Positions 44,072 to 55,392 of a stretch of DNA of 64,000 nt are shown piece after piece. A program made the translations under genes and the position numbers. Position 1 is the first letter of the stretch. Every line of letters starts with the position of its first letter. Origin of the DNA: Pollenia angustigena (taxonomy: Eukaryota > Arthropoda > Insecta > Diptera > Polleniidae); assembly GCA_930367215.1 (NCBI GenBank), contig OV884056.1, positions 85,385,285-85,449,284 of the forward strand. The letters are read 5' to 3'. The notes below the pieces were generated by a model. It saw nothing but the letters and a program-made list of their open reading frames with translations, made no database searches and had not been told where the DNA came from.

Positions 44072-46776
44072 TGTCGACGGCTGATATTCAATACCCGCCA
44101 TCCGCCAAAATACAATTTTTCAGGAGAGAGAAAAAACTGTTTCTTTCGAAAATTCTTAAGGTATGAATTAATCTTTCTTCTATAATATTTTTTAAATATG
44201 ACTACTAAGTCACCCTTATAAAAAAAGTAGAACTTTTAAATCTATTCGTAGCGATATGGTTGATGTCGGGTATTGCAACTGAAATCTTCAAATATTTTTA
44301 TGGCATATAGCGGTATTTGCATAGTAATAAAAATATGTTTTTTGCTCTAATATGTAATTTTATTATATTAAGCATTTGTTTAACGTTTTTCTAACATAAA
44401 AGAATTCAATAACAAGACGATAACAAAAAAATAAACATAATTAAAAAAGTTAATTCAAATTGGACATTGTCACATTGCTCCATATTACTTTGACTCCATC
44501 CGAACTAAATTATCATAAAAGTAATGATATTCTAGTGGTATAACCGGCTTCAAATCTTGAAGATGTTTTCATTTACTAGGCTGGATTGGTAAATGAGCAG
44601 TATGCAAATGCATATAATTTAACTGTTAATTTAACTGTTCTGCAACCCGATAATGATGTTAAAAAATTATTAAAAGACTATGCTTGAATATATAACAAAC
44701 TATAGAGGAATTGCCAATTTGAGTGAGATTCCAAAACTTTTTGAAAAACTAGTTACTGATTTCCTCAGTCATCACACCTCGTCCTTACTGGCAGCTTGCC
44801 AGCATGGTTTTAGAAAAGGCTGTTCAACTACAACGAATGTACTTCATTTAACAACTTTAATTAATTGTGCATTTACACAAAAGAAACAAACTGATGCTGT
44901 TTATACTGACTTCAGTAAAGCTTTTGATAAAGTTAACCATCACCTTCTTCTTACTAAATTGGATTTATTAGGTTTATCCCGTAGAAGTTTATGCTGGTTA
45001 AGTTCTTATTTAATTGGAAGAAAGCAAAAAGTACAATTCAATAATTGTATATCGAAGTACATTTATGTTTCGTCCGGTGTTCCCCAAGGCAGTCATCTTG
45101 GCCCACTTTTATTTTCGCTGTTTATTAATGATCTGCCCAACGTTATCAAGTTCGCCAATATATTGATATATGCTGACGATGTAAAAATTTTCCATTCTTT
45201 TAATTGCTTCGCTTATCATTTTTATCTTCAATCGGATCTTAACAACTTCTTTTTATGGTGTAATCATAATATGATGGAGCTGAATCTTGCGAAATGCAAA
45301 TGTATGCGTTTTAATAGAAATAACTGTATTGCCGTTAATTATGCTTTTGGTGGCCATCAACTGGAGTTGGTTGATTCGTTTCTTGATCTTGGAGTCTTAC
45401 TGGATCCTAAATTAAACTTTCTCATATAACATTAACTGTGAATAAAGCTCGAGGTGTTCTTGGCTTTATTAAGCGCTGGGCTAAAGAATTCACCGATCCA
45501 TACATAACGAAGCAACTTTACGTATCACTCGTTAGACCAATCTTAGAATATGCGTCAATCATTTGGGACCCATTTTACAACATTCACAATTCTCGTATTG
45601 AATCGGTCCAAAAACAATTTTTATTATTCTGTTTACGTGATCTACATTGGAGTTACTCGACAAACTTTCCTTCATATGCTAGTAGACTGGCATTAATAAA
45701 ATTACCATCGCTCAAAAGTCGTCGTACAATGTTAAATGTTTCTTTTATGGTTAATCTTATTAATGGTAATGTTTGTTGTGATTTTTTGTTAGAGTCTGTT
45801 AAATTAAATATACCTAGTCGCAATACGCGTCATTATAATCTGCTCTTTGTTAAATTTTATAGAGAAAATAATGCTTTTGCTGATCCTTTTTCAAGGTTAT
45901 GTAGACAATTTTATTCTCTGTCACAATTTGTTGATTTTTCTTTATGTTTAAATTCCATAAAGCATAAAATTATTGTTTTTCTTAATTCGTAAATTTATAT
46001 GTACATATATTCTGTAAAGTGTAGTATATTTTAAAATGCTTATTGTTATTCATTAATTTTAAGTCAATATTGTTATTAGTCAGTAAGGATAATATCCATT
46101 GATTAAATAAATAAATAAATAAATTACGTATTCATGTTTTTTCTATTTGTTTTTTCTATGGGAGGTGGGCGTGATCAGGTATATATTTTCAGGAGCCCAT
46201 TTTACAATTATAATATTTATTTTTTGTGAGTTGATGTATTAGAAATCAAGGCAGAAATCAAATGATTATGAGTGTTTCAAAATGCTATGTGCCAAAAAAC
46301 AATGCCATAGGTGGGCGTAAAAGTGGGCGGATATTTTTTAAATGTCACACAAATGATTATGAGTGCTTAAAAATGCTATGTGCCATAAAACAATGCCCTA
46401 GGTTAAAATTTAATTTTCACTTTGTATGGGAGGTGGGCGTAAAAGTGGGCGATTCATTTTGATTTTTCCATTTTTTTCTTGATTCAAACCAATGCCTATG
46501 TGCCAAGTTTCATTATCCTTCAACAACTTCTTCTATTTTTTGCCGCTCGTTCTATGAACTTCAACCAATGTGTGGCGTATGGCGGGTATTGCATTAAAAA
46601 AAAGTCGTGCGGTTGATAGCGGTATCACAAATATTAAAAAAAAAAGAACTTATGTTAATTTTTTTTTTTCTGAAATTTTTGTCAGAGATAAAGCTGGCAT
46701 CAGTGAACAATTTGCCATCAAAAAGTCATTTTCCAATAATTGGTGTATGGCGGGTATTGAATATAAGCCCTCGATG
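44072..46776. mobile_element. TA-flanked inverted-repeat element enclosing a LINE
   Basis: The left end reads TGTCGACGGCTGATATTC and then AATACCCGCCAT; the right end, inverted, reads CATCGAGGGCTTATATTC and AATACCCGCCAT. TA flanks each side (44070-44071 and 46777-46778). Inside are a decayed LINE (44680-46125) and, at 46257-46460, a two-copy repeat of about 100 bp (ATGATTATGAGTG..., TGTGCCA). A subterminal GTATGGCGGGTATTG is repeated at 46577. No transposase was recognised. Confidence 0.6.
44680..45992 (+). pseudogene. Non-LTR retrotransposon reverse transcriptase, 5'-truncated
   Basis: Plus strand. The open frame 44680-45429 contains ITNYRGIANLSEIPK, CQHGFRKGCSTTTN, TDFSKAFDKVNH (motif A), SGVPQGSHLGPLLFS and IYADDVK (motif C), all in good order. 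A small deletion or shift at about 45429 removes the stretch after DPKLNF; the frame at 45438-45992 then continues with NKARGVLGFIKRW and VRPILEYASIIW to the natural stop. No endonuclease domain or ORF1 is present upstream. A TAAA-type repeat at 46104-46125 marks the 3' end. The motifs fit jockey/CR1-like LINEs; it differs from the LINE at 15624-17357 in sequence and in tail type. Confidence 0.88.
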
Positions 46777-47375
46777 TATTTATTCGTGTTGACTTAATAA
46801 CAATTAAAAGTAATAACAATAAAACGTGCAAAAACTTCCTTAACTATAAATAAATAAATTCAGAAGGTATCTATTTGTTCATCACCGGTATTGTTAATAA
46901 TTTTTGTTTTTATGAACTTTAACAGATAATTGTATGCAAATAGTTGCGGTTTTGAAAACAATTTAAAAGGGCATGATTTTGTAATAATAGTCAGTCTGAT
47001 AACACCTACGAGAACAAAATGGTTAATGACCTTTTTAATTCTTTATTTATTGTTTAACTGTTTTACAGTTAAAACCGGTTGACGTTTTAAGAATTAGCTT
47101 ATTAGCCTGTTTTTATATAAAAGTGTGACAATGTTAACTCATAAAACTGTCACACTTTAATTTATGTAATTATTACACAATATTATCAGCCGAGTTGGTG
47201 AAGCCTAATACATAGTCCATCCTCGACATTTAAAAATATTGGGATTAGAGTCGTCCTTGCCTAAACCAAAAAAGTAACATTGTCCAGATTACTTTATCTG
47301 ATCTGTAAAGGCCTGTGTTAGGTAGTAGTTCATGTCCCCATGGCGTCTACATAGCCATGCACTTATATCTAGAAT
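46777..47375. other. Stretch without recognisable gene
   Basis: No convincing frame or repeat is present. Confidence 0.4.
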
Positions 47376-47566
47376 AAATGATGAAACAGAACTGGGGCTA
47401 AACGATGTTTTTCATACAGTTTGACATAAAATTATGCCAGAGAATGCGGTCGAGAAATAAAATCAATTTTAATGATGAAACAGAACTGGGGCTGAACGAT
47501 GTTTTTCATACAGTTTGACATAAAATTATGCCAGAGAATGCGGACGAGAAATAAAATCAATTTTAT
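47376..47566. repeat. 95-bp tandem duplication
   Basis: Copies at 47376-47470 and 47471-47566 start AATGATGAAACAGAACTGGG and differ at a few bases. An inverted third piece of the first ~20 bases is found at about 47758-47780. The encoded LNDETEL peptide is shared by all three. Confidence 0.88.
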
Positions 47567-47633
47567 TTTGAGGACGTTTTTTCTAATGCTCTCACATAAA
47601 GACAGTTATTCTCTTAACAATGCTACCATACTT

Positions 47634-47882
47634 TCATTCAATTTCATACATTTTGTAAACAAAGAAAAATAAGAACAAAAGAAATGAGAGAGAATTTGAA
47701 GTTACTGCCGACGTTTTAATTATGGGCTTTAAAATGTTTGCCTGAAGTTGAAGACTCAGTTCTGTTTCATCATTAAGTTTATACGTCCATCTCCCATTTT
47801 TCTCATTTACCCATTGTGGCACTTTCTGACAGACAATCGCATGATTTGCTCTAAATTTCATCTCTTTTCTTCCTTCGTCCAC
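47634..47882 (-). other. Open frame of unknown nature next to the 95-bp repeats
   Basis: An 82-codon minus-strand frame. Its middle (QKVPQWVNEKNGRWTYKLND) looks more protein-like than the AT-driven frames nearby, and the LNDETEL piece recurs in the tandem repeats at 47376-47566. The last ~20 codons are low complexity. It might be a captured gene fragment, or part of an unrecognised transposon protein. No domain is recognised. Confidence 0.25.
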
Positions 47883-47953
47883 TTGGGCTGGGTTTTTGTG
47901 AGCTCAGTTAAACTAGGTTAAGTTAATCTAAAAACATAATTTTGCCGCCACTA

Positions 47954-48425
47954 CACCCAGAGAAAAAAACATGTTTAAATATGGTCACATCCAACAATAC
48001 TTTGTTTAAAGAAAATTTTAATCATATTATGTTTAATTTAACCATATTATTGTTAACGACAACCATATTATGGTAAAAATAGTCATCCATCAAAAAGCCA
48101 CAACCATATTATGGTTCCCTCCGAACACATTATGGTTAATAATAACTAAAATATGTTTAACACTTATAATAGCATGGTTGGTTTTCAACCATAGCATGTT
48201 GCTCTTGAAAAAGAGGAAAATGCTATTGTCAATTTAAAGACAATTTAACCATAACATGTTTAGAGGCAACCATAATATGGTTGTGGCTTCTTAATAGGGG
48301 ACTAATTTAACCATTACATGGTTGTCGTTAACAATAATATGGTGAAATTAAAATAAATATGGTTAAAATTTTCTTTAAACATAGTATTGTTGGAGTGACC
48401 ATATTTAAACATGTTTTTTCCCTTG
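47954..48425. mobile_element. Palindrome-rich element (AACCATAATATGGTT array), copy 2
   Basis: A 472-bp element with TA on both sides (47952-47953 and 48426-48427). Arms contain AAAAAACATGTTTAAATATG and TCCAACAATACT, in inverted copies of about 60 bp with few mismatches. The interior is almost wholly made of AACCATAATATGG-type palindromes. Non-coding. Confidence 0.75.
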
Positions 48426-48859
48426 TACCAAGTTTGTATACAAAATGTTGACGGAACAGCTTACTTTTGCCTAAAATGTTGGTATTTAATAAAATAATAA
48501 AAACAATATCACATTTCACCAAAGACAATCCGAGTTTCAGACTACTTTAAACTAAGTTTCAACTAAATCCACATCTAAAAAACCTGGCCTTGGTGTACAG
48601 CTAAAGGCCCAACCATAATATGCATAGCCATGCTTAACCTAATGTCAAAAATTACCAAAAAGTCTCTCAAATGTATTTAAAAAAACAATAACAAAATTAA
48701 AAAAACATTTGATTCCGTACGGAATGTGCGATCAGTTTCGCACTTTGCTTAAGCAAATTACAGTTTCAAAAAACTAAACAAAAAGTTTTCGAAAGTTCAA
48801 TATGGTTTGCTTCATATGATTTACATGTATTCGCACATTTGCTTAATCCAACTCAAACA

Positions 48860-50076
48860 CATTATGGTTAGGCCTTAGGACTGATGAGTCTAACTTTGTT
48901 ATATTTCTCCTCGCGCTCAAGAAACAGTAGATCCAAAGCGAATTCATGTTTCGCCTTGAAGAAATCTATTGGTGGGACCCCCGCCAATATTAGCCCCGAG
49001 CACGTTTATTTATTTGTTGTCTATGGATACGTTGGCATTGGTCGATATGCTGATATTACACTCAGATCACCAATTCTCTGCGGTTTTTCCATCTTAACCT
49101 ATCTATCTATCTATCTATCTGGATTTTTGAGCATATCAAAAGCAGGTCTATTTCGGAAAAATTCCATCACATTTGCAGTGTCATACTTATTTAAAGCCGG
49201 TATTTGGGATTTACACGCGTCCTTTACTAACTTAACCGCTCTTTCAGCTGTATCATCATTGATACACCTTTGATGTAGCTATGAAAAGGCAGACCATTAA
49301 CAAAGCCCCCTTATCTCGCTTTGATATTCTAAACTGAGAGCTGAGTACATAATACTTTTTTCAGTGAGTAAATTGCCTTTGCCGTCCATCGAGCTTGGTG
49401 CATGGCACCTGGGGCCGAATTTTAAATTTATTCTCGGTATTTCCGCCAAGAATTATTATTGTTAGCTGTATCAGTTCTCGATAGTCATCTCTAACGCTGT
49501 CTTAAGTCAATTCAGATTGTATCTTGTATATTGTATCAGTTTGTCAATTTCTAAAACATTAAGACGTGATACTCTTCTGTGTAGCTTTAAATTTTCCTGG
49601 GATCGATATTTTTCCAATTTTCTCGAAAGCTTTGAAACAGTGGAATATCAGGACTGGTAGTCATTAGACTAATTTTTTTCTCATACCCACATTTCAATAC
49701 TAATTCGTAGACATGATGACGAAAATCAACAATAAGTATATCCCGATTAAATTTTTGCCCCAGAAGTACACAAGTACCATTAATGCGACCTGTATTTGAA
49801 GCTGTTGTATCATAAGAGGAAGTCTGCCCTTTATCTTCAAGATCCCAGTCTATTATAGCGTTCCATACTGCCTCTGATTGTTCCATCCTAATGAGGTTTC
49901 CAATTTTGGAACAGCGATAAGTTGTTTTTTGTTATTGCAAGAAATGACTATTGGCACCCGTTCTTCTTTGGATTTGCGTGTATCTAGAGATGGTAAGAAT
50001 TTTTATCTCAGTGGACAGTTACAATTGCCGGTACTTTGTTCTGAAAATAAGCTTTTATAGATTCTAAACGCTTTTA
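48860..50076 (-). pseudogene. Uncharacterised transposase-like family, copy 2
   Basis: Minus-strand coding, broken by frameshifts, is readable from about 50076 to 48900. In order: VPIVISCN and AVPKLET; then the open frame 49886-49587 with EAVWNAIIDWDLED, SYDTTASNTGRINGTC (a conserved Asp), HHVYELVLKCG and IPLFQSFRENW; then near 49410-49340 PGAMHQARWTAKAIYSLKK; then near 49260-49180 DDTAERAVKLVKDACK. The fragment at 1180-1647 shares the NTGRINGTC to HHIYE part. A terminus like that of the MITE at 632-794 lies about 200 bp upstream (50250-50286). The family appears transposon-borne, but I cannot assign a superfamily or a mechanism. This copy is inactive. Confidence 0.65.
49099..49121. repeat. 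ATCT microsatellite
   Basis: Five to six units of ATCT lie within the decayed transposase-like gene. Confidence 0.9.
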
Positions 50077-50249
50077 CCCGTTCGAAGTGGAGAGTTAATA
50101 CTTTAAAAGTTGCATTGTTCTTAAAGCGTCTCGTGCTAGTAATATTCGGAAAGGTAGCAAAAATCTTAATGGTTTTACTCTTCTTTCATCCCTCATCAAA
50201 CCATGCATTCATTCAATCAAAATGAGGATCATAAATTTTTTGTCTGTTA

Positions 50250-50286
50250 CGGCCTTTTACATTTAAGATGACGATATTAAAAACAT
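50250..50286 (-). repeat. Terminus of ATATCGTCA element, copy 2
   Basis: On the minus strand it starts ATATCGTCATCTTAAATG and goes on to AAAGGCCGTAACAG. It matches the MITE arm at 632-667 and the terminus at 853-890. It lies about 200 bp upstream of the decayed gene at 48860-50076 and points toward it. Confidence 0.6.
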
Positions 50287-50378
50287 TATGTTACTTAAAA
50301 TAACACATAATTAAGTTTTAATTAATTTTATAAACTTTTGCGTATTTGATTTATAGCTCACAAATACTGGTTACTTGC

Positions 50379-50576
50379 CAAGGCGAATTGACTAGAAGGT
50401 GGGGTCAAGTCAACATGTGGTGTTTTTTTTCGGTGGTCGAGTTGTCAAAGTTTGTATACAAACTAGTTATTTATGTAAACAAACCTGTTTTTTTTTACTA
50501 GCAATATTTTTGACAAACCGACCACAGAAGCATTGTAGTTGTAGAGTTGACCTCACCTTCTAGTCAATTCGCCTTG
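50379..50576. mobile_element. CAAGGCG-family hAT-like MITE, copy C
   Basis: A 198-bp element with ends CAAGGCGAATTGACTAGAAG and its complement, flanked by an exact direct repeat GTTACTTGC (50370-50378 and 50577-50585). One of those nine bases is probably a chance match to an 8-bp duplication. Confidence 0.88.
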
Positions 50577-50689
50577 GTTACTTGCATTGAAAGCCGGCCA
50601 GGGATGCCGTGGTCCTAGGTGCTTCAAAATTAGTTAACAGTTGTTTTGACATCATTCGAAAAAAAATTAGATGGTATGCATTAAACTAA

Positions 50690-51267
50690 TGGCGATTTCT
50701 TTTCTGAGAAAAATGTTGCATTAATGTTACATGTTCTACATTTTTGTGTTCGTTTGTACAAAAAATACAACTGTGGGACAAATTTTCAAGTTCTTTTGTG
50801 AATATGTTGATCAAAAACATGCAAAACATGTTGCATGTTTTACCCTTTCTTTTACTTAAGGTGTTCATACTGCCCTGTCTTACAACTTTGGTACTTACTA
50901 CTTAGTTTGTACAACCAATGTTTTATTTTGCTTGTCATAATTCATACCGCTCATAATTTTGTAAAAAAATTATTTTAAAACAAAATATAAATATATTTAC
51001 ACATTAAAATCCAAAAAAAGTTTATTTATATTATAATCGTTTAAATTTTTCTAAGCCATTAGTGATGTCAATATTTGTTTTCAAGCCATAATTGCGTTCA
51101 GAAACCGCTCAAATAACATTAAAAATCGCTCATGAAGTACATTTATTATGAAAGTGTAATAGTTGTAAATAAAAGCAGCTAATTGTGTTCTATTAAAATT
51201 GTAGGTAACATTAGAAAATGTTACATGTATATACTGTAGCATATTGTTTTCAGAAGAGAAATCGCCA
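50690..51267. mobile_element. TGGCGATTTCTTTTC-family MITE, copy 1
   Basis: A 578-bp element with ends TGGCGATTTCTTTTCTGAG and its near-complement, flanked by TAA (50687-50689 and 51268-51270). The interior is shared with the copy at 56198-56791, including GTTACATGTTCTACATTTTT. The open frames inside are not conserved between the copies. Confidence 0.8.
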
Positions 51268-52484
51268 TAAATTATAATTTTTTTATATTGGGACACTCTA
51301 ATGTACATGAATAGTACCAAAAAAAAGTGGAAGTGTAGCAAATTTGCCAACCCTTTTTGTAATAATTGAATTGTCTTTTCAAACAAATTTGCTCCTATTA
51401 ATTTGGTCTTATTTTTACAAAATTCAATTGTCCCCGACGTTTGAATAATTTAAAAAACGTTTATTAAATATAGTATTATAAGTACCAGGTAGGTGCATTA
51501 GGGAGAGTTGGCATTATTTACCCATGTAATATCATATTAATTTATTTAAAATTTGACTTTTAATTTTTTCTTATTTTCTTTTGTTATATGGGCTTTAAAA
51601 TTGAGAACAAAATTTCTAATGACTATACCTTGTACTTATTCTACATTGTATTAAACAATAATTTATTATAACAATTTAACCGACCTTTTTTCTTTGAGTG
51701 TAATATGTAAAAAAACAGTGCTTCCAAGTTTGCTTTTCTAACCATGCATATTGTTGTTTTTTCTATTTATTGTACTTCATTTATTTTTAAAGCCAAAAAA
51801 AAATTGCTGCAGCATTAGTGTTGCCAGAACATTGTTTGCAAAAATACCTACGCAGTGAATAAAAAATCTGACTTTCGCTGCACTAAAAAAAAATATCCCT
51901 ACAAATTATGTACATAAAAATTTAACCAAAAATAAAATTTTAATCAAAAAAATTATCAGCCCAATTATGAAAAAAAAATCTCGGGAGCTTTTTCCCTTTT
52001 TTACAAAAGAATTTAAATAGGAAAATGGGAGAAGTGAAAAAACTCTCGGGGGTTCTTTTTATAATTGGGCTGTACATGTTTTTTGCTTCATTTTGAAGAA
52101 TTAAAACAAACCAATAATTGTAAGATTTCGATTAAAAATACCGGTTTGTAAATGGGTTATTAGAAAACAATTTTGAGCACAGCCATGAAACCTAAAGCTT
52201 TTAATCTCTGAAAATTACAATAATATCCATTTTAGAAAATGTTTTTAGTAAAAAAATGCAAATTAAACAAATGCACTCACAATATTATTACAGTAACGGA
52301 CTGCAGTTTATTTAAGAAATGTTCCTTTCAGTCATTTTTAAATAAATAAACATTACAAATTCCAAGCAAATCTATTTTTACCTGATTCTAACAGTTATTC
52401 AAAAAACTAAGTGCATATTTATACGGATTTTCAGTTGCAGTTAATATTGTCCGTTGATTGAGTTAAATTCTTCTTTATGTTAAA
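51268..52484. other. AT-rich stretch, nothing recognised
   Basis: An inverted pair near 51956-52072 (CAGCCCAATTATGAAAAAAA with AGAACCCCCGAGAG-like complement) marks one further short foldback element of about 115 bp. No gene is seen. Confidence 0.45.
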
Positions 52485-53399
52485 TTAAATAAAAATGTAA
52501 TTTAAAGCAACGAAATAATCGAGAGGTGTCAAATCGCACGACCTTGGAGGCCAATTGACAGGTCCCTTTCTCGAAATCAACTTATCGCCAAATTTTGATT
52601 TCAATAAGTCGATGGTTGCGTTCGCCGTATGGCACGTAGCGCCATCCTGTTGAAACCACATCTCCTCCGGATCAATGTCATCCATATTTTCAAACAAAAA
52701 ATCATTGATCATGGTGCGGTTACGATCTCCATTGACCGTAACGCGAGCTCCGGCCTCATTTTTGAAGAAATAAGGTCCGATGATGCCACCAGCGTGAAAA
52801 CCGCACCAAACGGTGCATTTTTCTGGATGTAATGGAGTCTGTAGGGTCTCTTGTGGATTGGTCTCGCTCCATATGCGGCAATTTTGCTTATTAACAAACC
52901 CGTTAAGCCAAAAATGCGCCTCATCGCTGAACACAATTTTGCGATAAAACAACGGGTCAGTTGCCAACTGCTCTAGAGCCCAATCGGCGAAAGAACGACG
53001 CATATAATGGTCTCGTGGCTTCAATTCCTGCACCAGCTGGATCTTATACGGGTGTAGGCCGAGATCTTTGCGCAAAATTTTCCACGTAGTGGACGGACAG
53101 AGCCCCAATTCCTGCGACCGACGACGAATTGATAAATTTGGATCTTCTTCCACACTTTCGTTTACAGCGGCGATATTCTCTTCAGTATGCACATTCCTTC
53201 GACGTGTTGGTGTTATTGCATCCTCTAGAGAGTATGTGGTACGAAATCTATCCACAGTTCGACGAATGGCTTGTTCAGATGGACGATTATGTACGCCATA
53301 AAAATGACGAAGTCGTCTATAAGTTGCGCGAATCGACGACTGATTTTCAAAGTAAATTTGGATAATTTCGTAGCGCTGTTCAAGCGTGAGTCTATTCAT
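52485..53399 (-). CDS. mariner-like DD41D (rosa-type) transposase, C-terminally truncated
   Basis: An open 304-codon frame on the minus strand, starting at the ATG 53399. Residues 1-55 form the first helix-turn-helix (LEQRYEIIQIYFE..., VHNRPSEQAIRRTV) and 62-125 the linker (TPTRRR) and second one (STTWKILRKDL). The catalytic core has VFSDEAHFW (Asp 159), WFQQDGATCH (Asp 252) and LTPLDYF (Asp 294). The last two are separated by 41 residues, which is the DD41D spacing of the rosa subfamily first found in tephritid flies. After Asp 294 the frame runs into unrelated sequence and stops at 52485, so the last ~50 residues of a normal ~350-aa protein are missing. No terminal inverted repeats were identified. 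The truncation probably abolishes activity, but the well-kept frame implies a fairly recent insertion. Confidence 0.88.
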   Translation of the reverse strand: MNRLTLEQRYEIIQIYFENQSSIRATYRRLRHFYGVHNRPSEQAIRRTVDRFRTTYSLEDAITPTRRRNVHTEENIAAVNESVEEDPNLSIRRRSQELGLCPSTTWKILRKDLGLHPYKIQLVQELKPRDHYMRRSFADWALEQLATDPLFYRKIVFSDEAHFWLNGFVNKQNCRIWSETNPQETLQTPLHPEKCTVWCGFHAGGIIGPYFFKNEAGARVTVNGDRNRTMINDFLFENMDDIDPEEMWFQQDGATCHTANATIDLLKSKFGDKLISRKGPVNWPPRSCDLTPLDYFVALNYIFI

Positions 53400-53599
53400 G
53401 ATGATTTGTCAGAGTATACTGAAACGATAAAAAAAAATATTTCATCAAAATTTAATTTTTTGTGTTACTTTTTACAATTTAAAGTTCTATCTAGCTTAAA
53501 AAAACACCCTTTACAAAATTATAGTTTCCTTAAAAAAAAATTGTTTAATTGTAAATTAAAAAATGTAAGATTAAATAATTTTATACATCTAATGTTACA

Positions 53600-54880
53600 A
53601 AGTGGTGTAGATAAAGCACGGATTTTCTTAAATCAAGTACAGAACGCTTGATTCAAGCACGGATTATTCAAGTGCGAAATACCTAACTTATCCATATGTA
53701 ATCCCGAATTCGTACTTTAAATAATCCGAAAACAGGATTGGCTTAAATAAAAGTGAAATAAAATTAATCTCAAACTGTGTTTGATTCAAGAATTTTAAAG
53801 ACGGTTTAATCTCGATTCGTACTTGAAATAATTCGAAAATATGATTAGATTGATTCTAATCTAAACACTTACCCCACATAACCAGAGAGGATATTATTCT
53901 TATTTAACTTACTCGTTACAAATGTTTATTTCACTCTTGTTGTATTCCGCCATTTGGTTACAGAAGAATTCTCAATTATAAGACACCAGCAGCATGGTTT
54001 CCGTAATCATTCTACTTAAAAAATTTAATGTATTTAACTAAATAATTTTAAAAAAGAATATTGGAATAATTCTTATTTGAATTTTTTAACATGAAAATAA
54101 TCTATATTTTACTTCTTGTAGTGTTGTTGTTGTTGTTGTGTCTACGACAAACTCTTATAAATACACGTGTATGCACGTTTTCGAAAGTTATCTCCAAGGC
54201 GAATTTCAAAAGGTAAGTGCAACTCGTTAGCTGTTCATCTGCGGTCTCCGCGGCGAATTGCAAATATAATGCCCAAACGTCAAAATATACTTTTGTTTAT
54301 GTTTTGCGCCAAAATTTGTATCTTATTTTTCAATAAAATTTTGCCTTGGTCAGTTGTTTTTGACAACAAGCAATTAAATTGCAAAAACAAAATACATGTG
54401 GCTTTTTGTAGTTGTAGAGTTGCACTTACCTTCTTAAATTCGTTTTGGTTATCCCATTTTGAATCATTTTAAGTGTTATTCGTACTTATATTTTTGTGTA
54501 CGACTCGTACTAAAGTTAGAAAAAAAAACTTAAATTTAGTAGGAGTTTTTTCTTTCTGTGTACTTTCATTCGTACACATACAAATATTTATTTATATTTA
54601 AAAGAAAAATTAATCCATCCGTACTCAAATCAATCCGAAGCGGTATAATTAGTACGGTGAGTGAGTACGGATATTCTTGAATCAAGTACAGAAAGATTGA
54701 TTCGAGTATGGATTTTCAATCGCGAATTACTTAACTTATCCATATTCAATCCCGAATTCGTACTTGAAATAATACGAAAAGAAAAAGATTTGAGTAAAAC
54801 TAAGATTGAACCAATCTCAAATTGCGCTTGATTCAAGTATTATAAAGTTGATTCAATTCCGAATTCGTACTTGAAATAAA
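53600..54880. repeat. Dispersed repeat pair around copy D of the CAAGGCG MITE
   Basis: The segment 53610-53880 and the segment 54640-54880 are relatives in direct orientation. They share AAATCAAGTACAGAAC-like, TAACTTATCCATAT and ATCCCGAATTCGTACTT stretches. Neither has coding capacity. The spacing suggests a tandem or long-terminal arrangement of an unidentified element. Confidence 0.55.
54195..54447. mobile_element. CAAGGCG-family hAT-like MITE, copy D
   Basis: Ends CAAGGCGAATTTCAAAAGG and a complement ending AAATTCGTTTTG; flanks GTTATCTC (54187-54194) and GTTATCCC (54448-54455) match at seven of eight bases. Its right end is more decayed than in copies B and C, so it is older. Confidence 0.75.
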
Positions 54881-55141
54881 CCCAAAGTGAAATTAGAAGG
54901 AGAATTTTATTATGATTGATTTACTTACCCGTTTATCACCTTAGAGAATTTTTTCCCCAAAAAATCCTAATTTTTTTTAAAATCCCCAATGTAAACCCCA
55001 AATCAAATTTTTTGTCCCTTTTAGCAACAAGAAACCCCCTTATTTGGGGTCAAAACCCCAAAGCTGGCAGCCCTGGGTGTCTGTCTGGTGTTTTTTAGAA
55101 AATCGGCTCTTTTGTGGAGTAAACGAAAATGACTGAATTTA

Positions 55142-55266
55142 ATAAAATAACTGAATATTTAATTGCATTTACTGAATATTGTGTTGAATTTTTTTCAGTA
55201 AAATTTTACAAAATAACTGAATATTTATTTGATTTTACGGAATATGGTGTTGAATTTTTGACAGTA
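55142..55266. repeat. Two-copy direct repeat, ~66 bp
   Basis: ACTGAATATTTAATTGCATT and a related copy 60-70 bp later (ACTGAATATTTATTTGATTT), each followed by GGTGTTGAATTTTT-like sequence. Short tandem duplication of unknown origin. Confidence 0.6.
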
Positions 55267-55392
55267 AAAATTAAATCAACTTTTGGTTAAAAATAAATGA
55301 AAAATAAGTATACCGGTTTTTAATTGAATTTTCATTTATTTTATATTACAATTTCAGTTAACAAAAAAGTAATTTCAATTTTTGGGAATACA

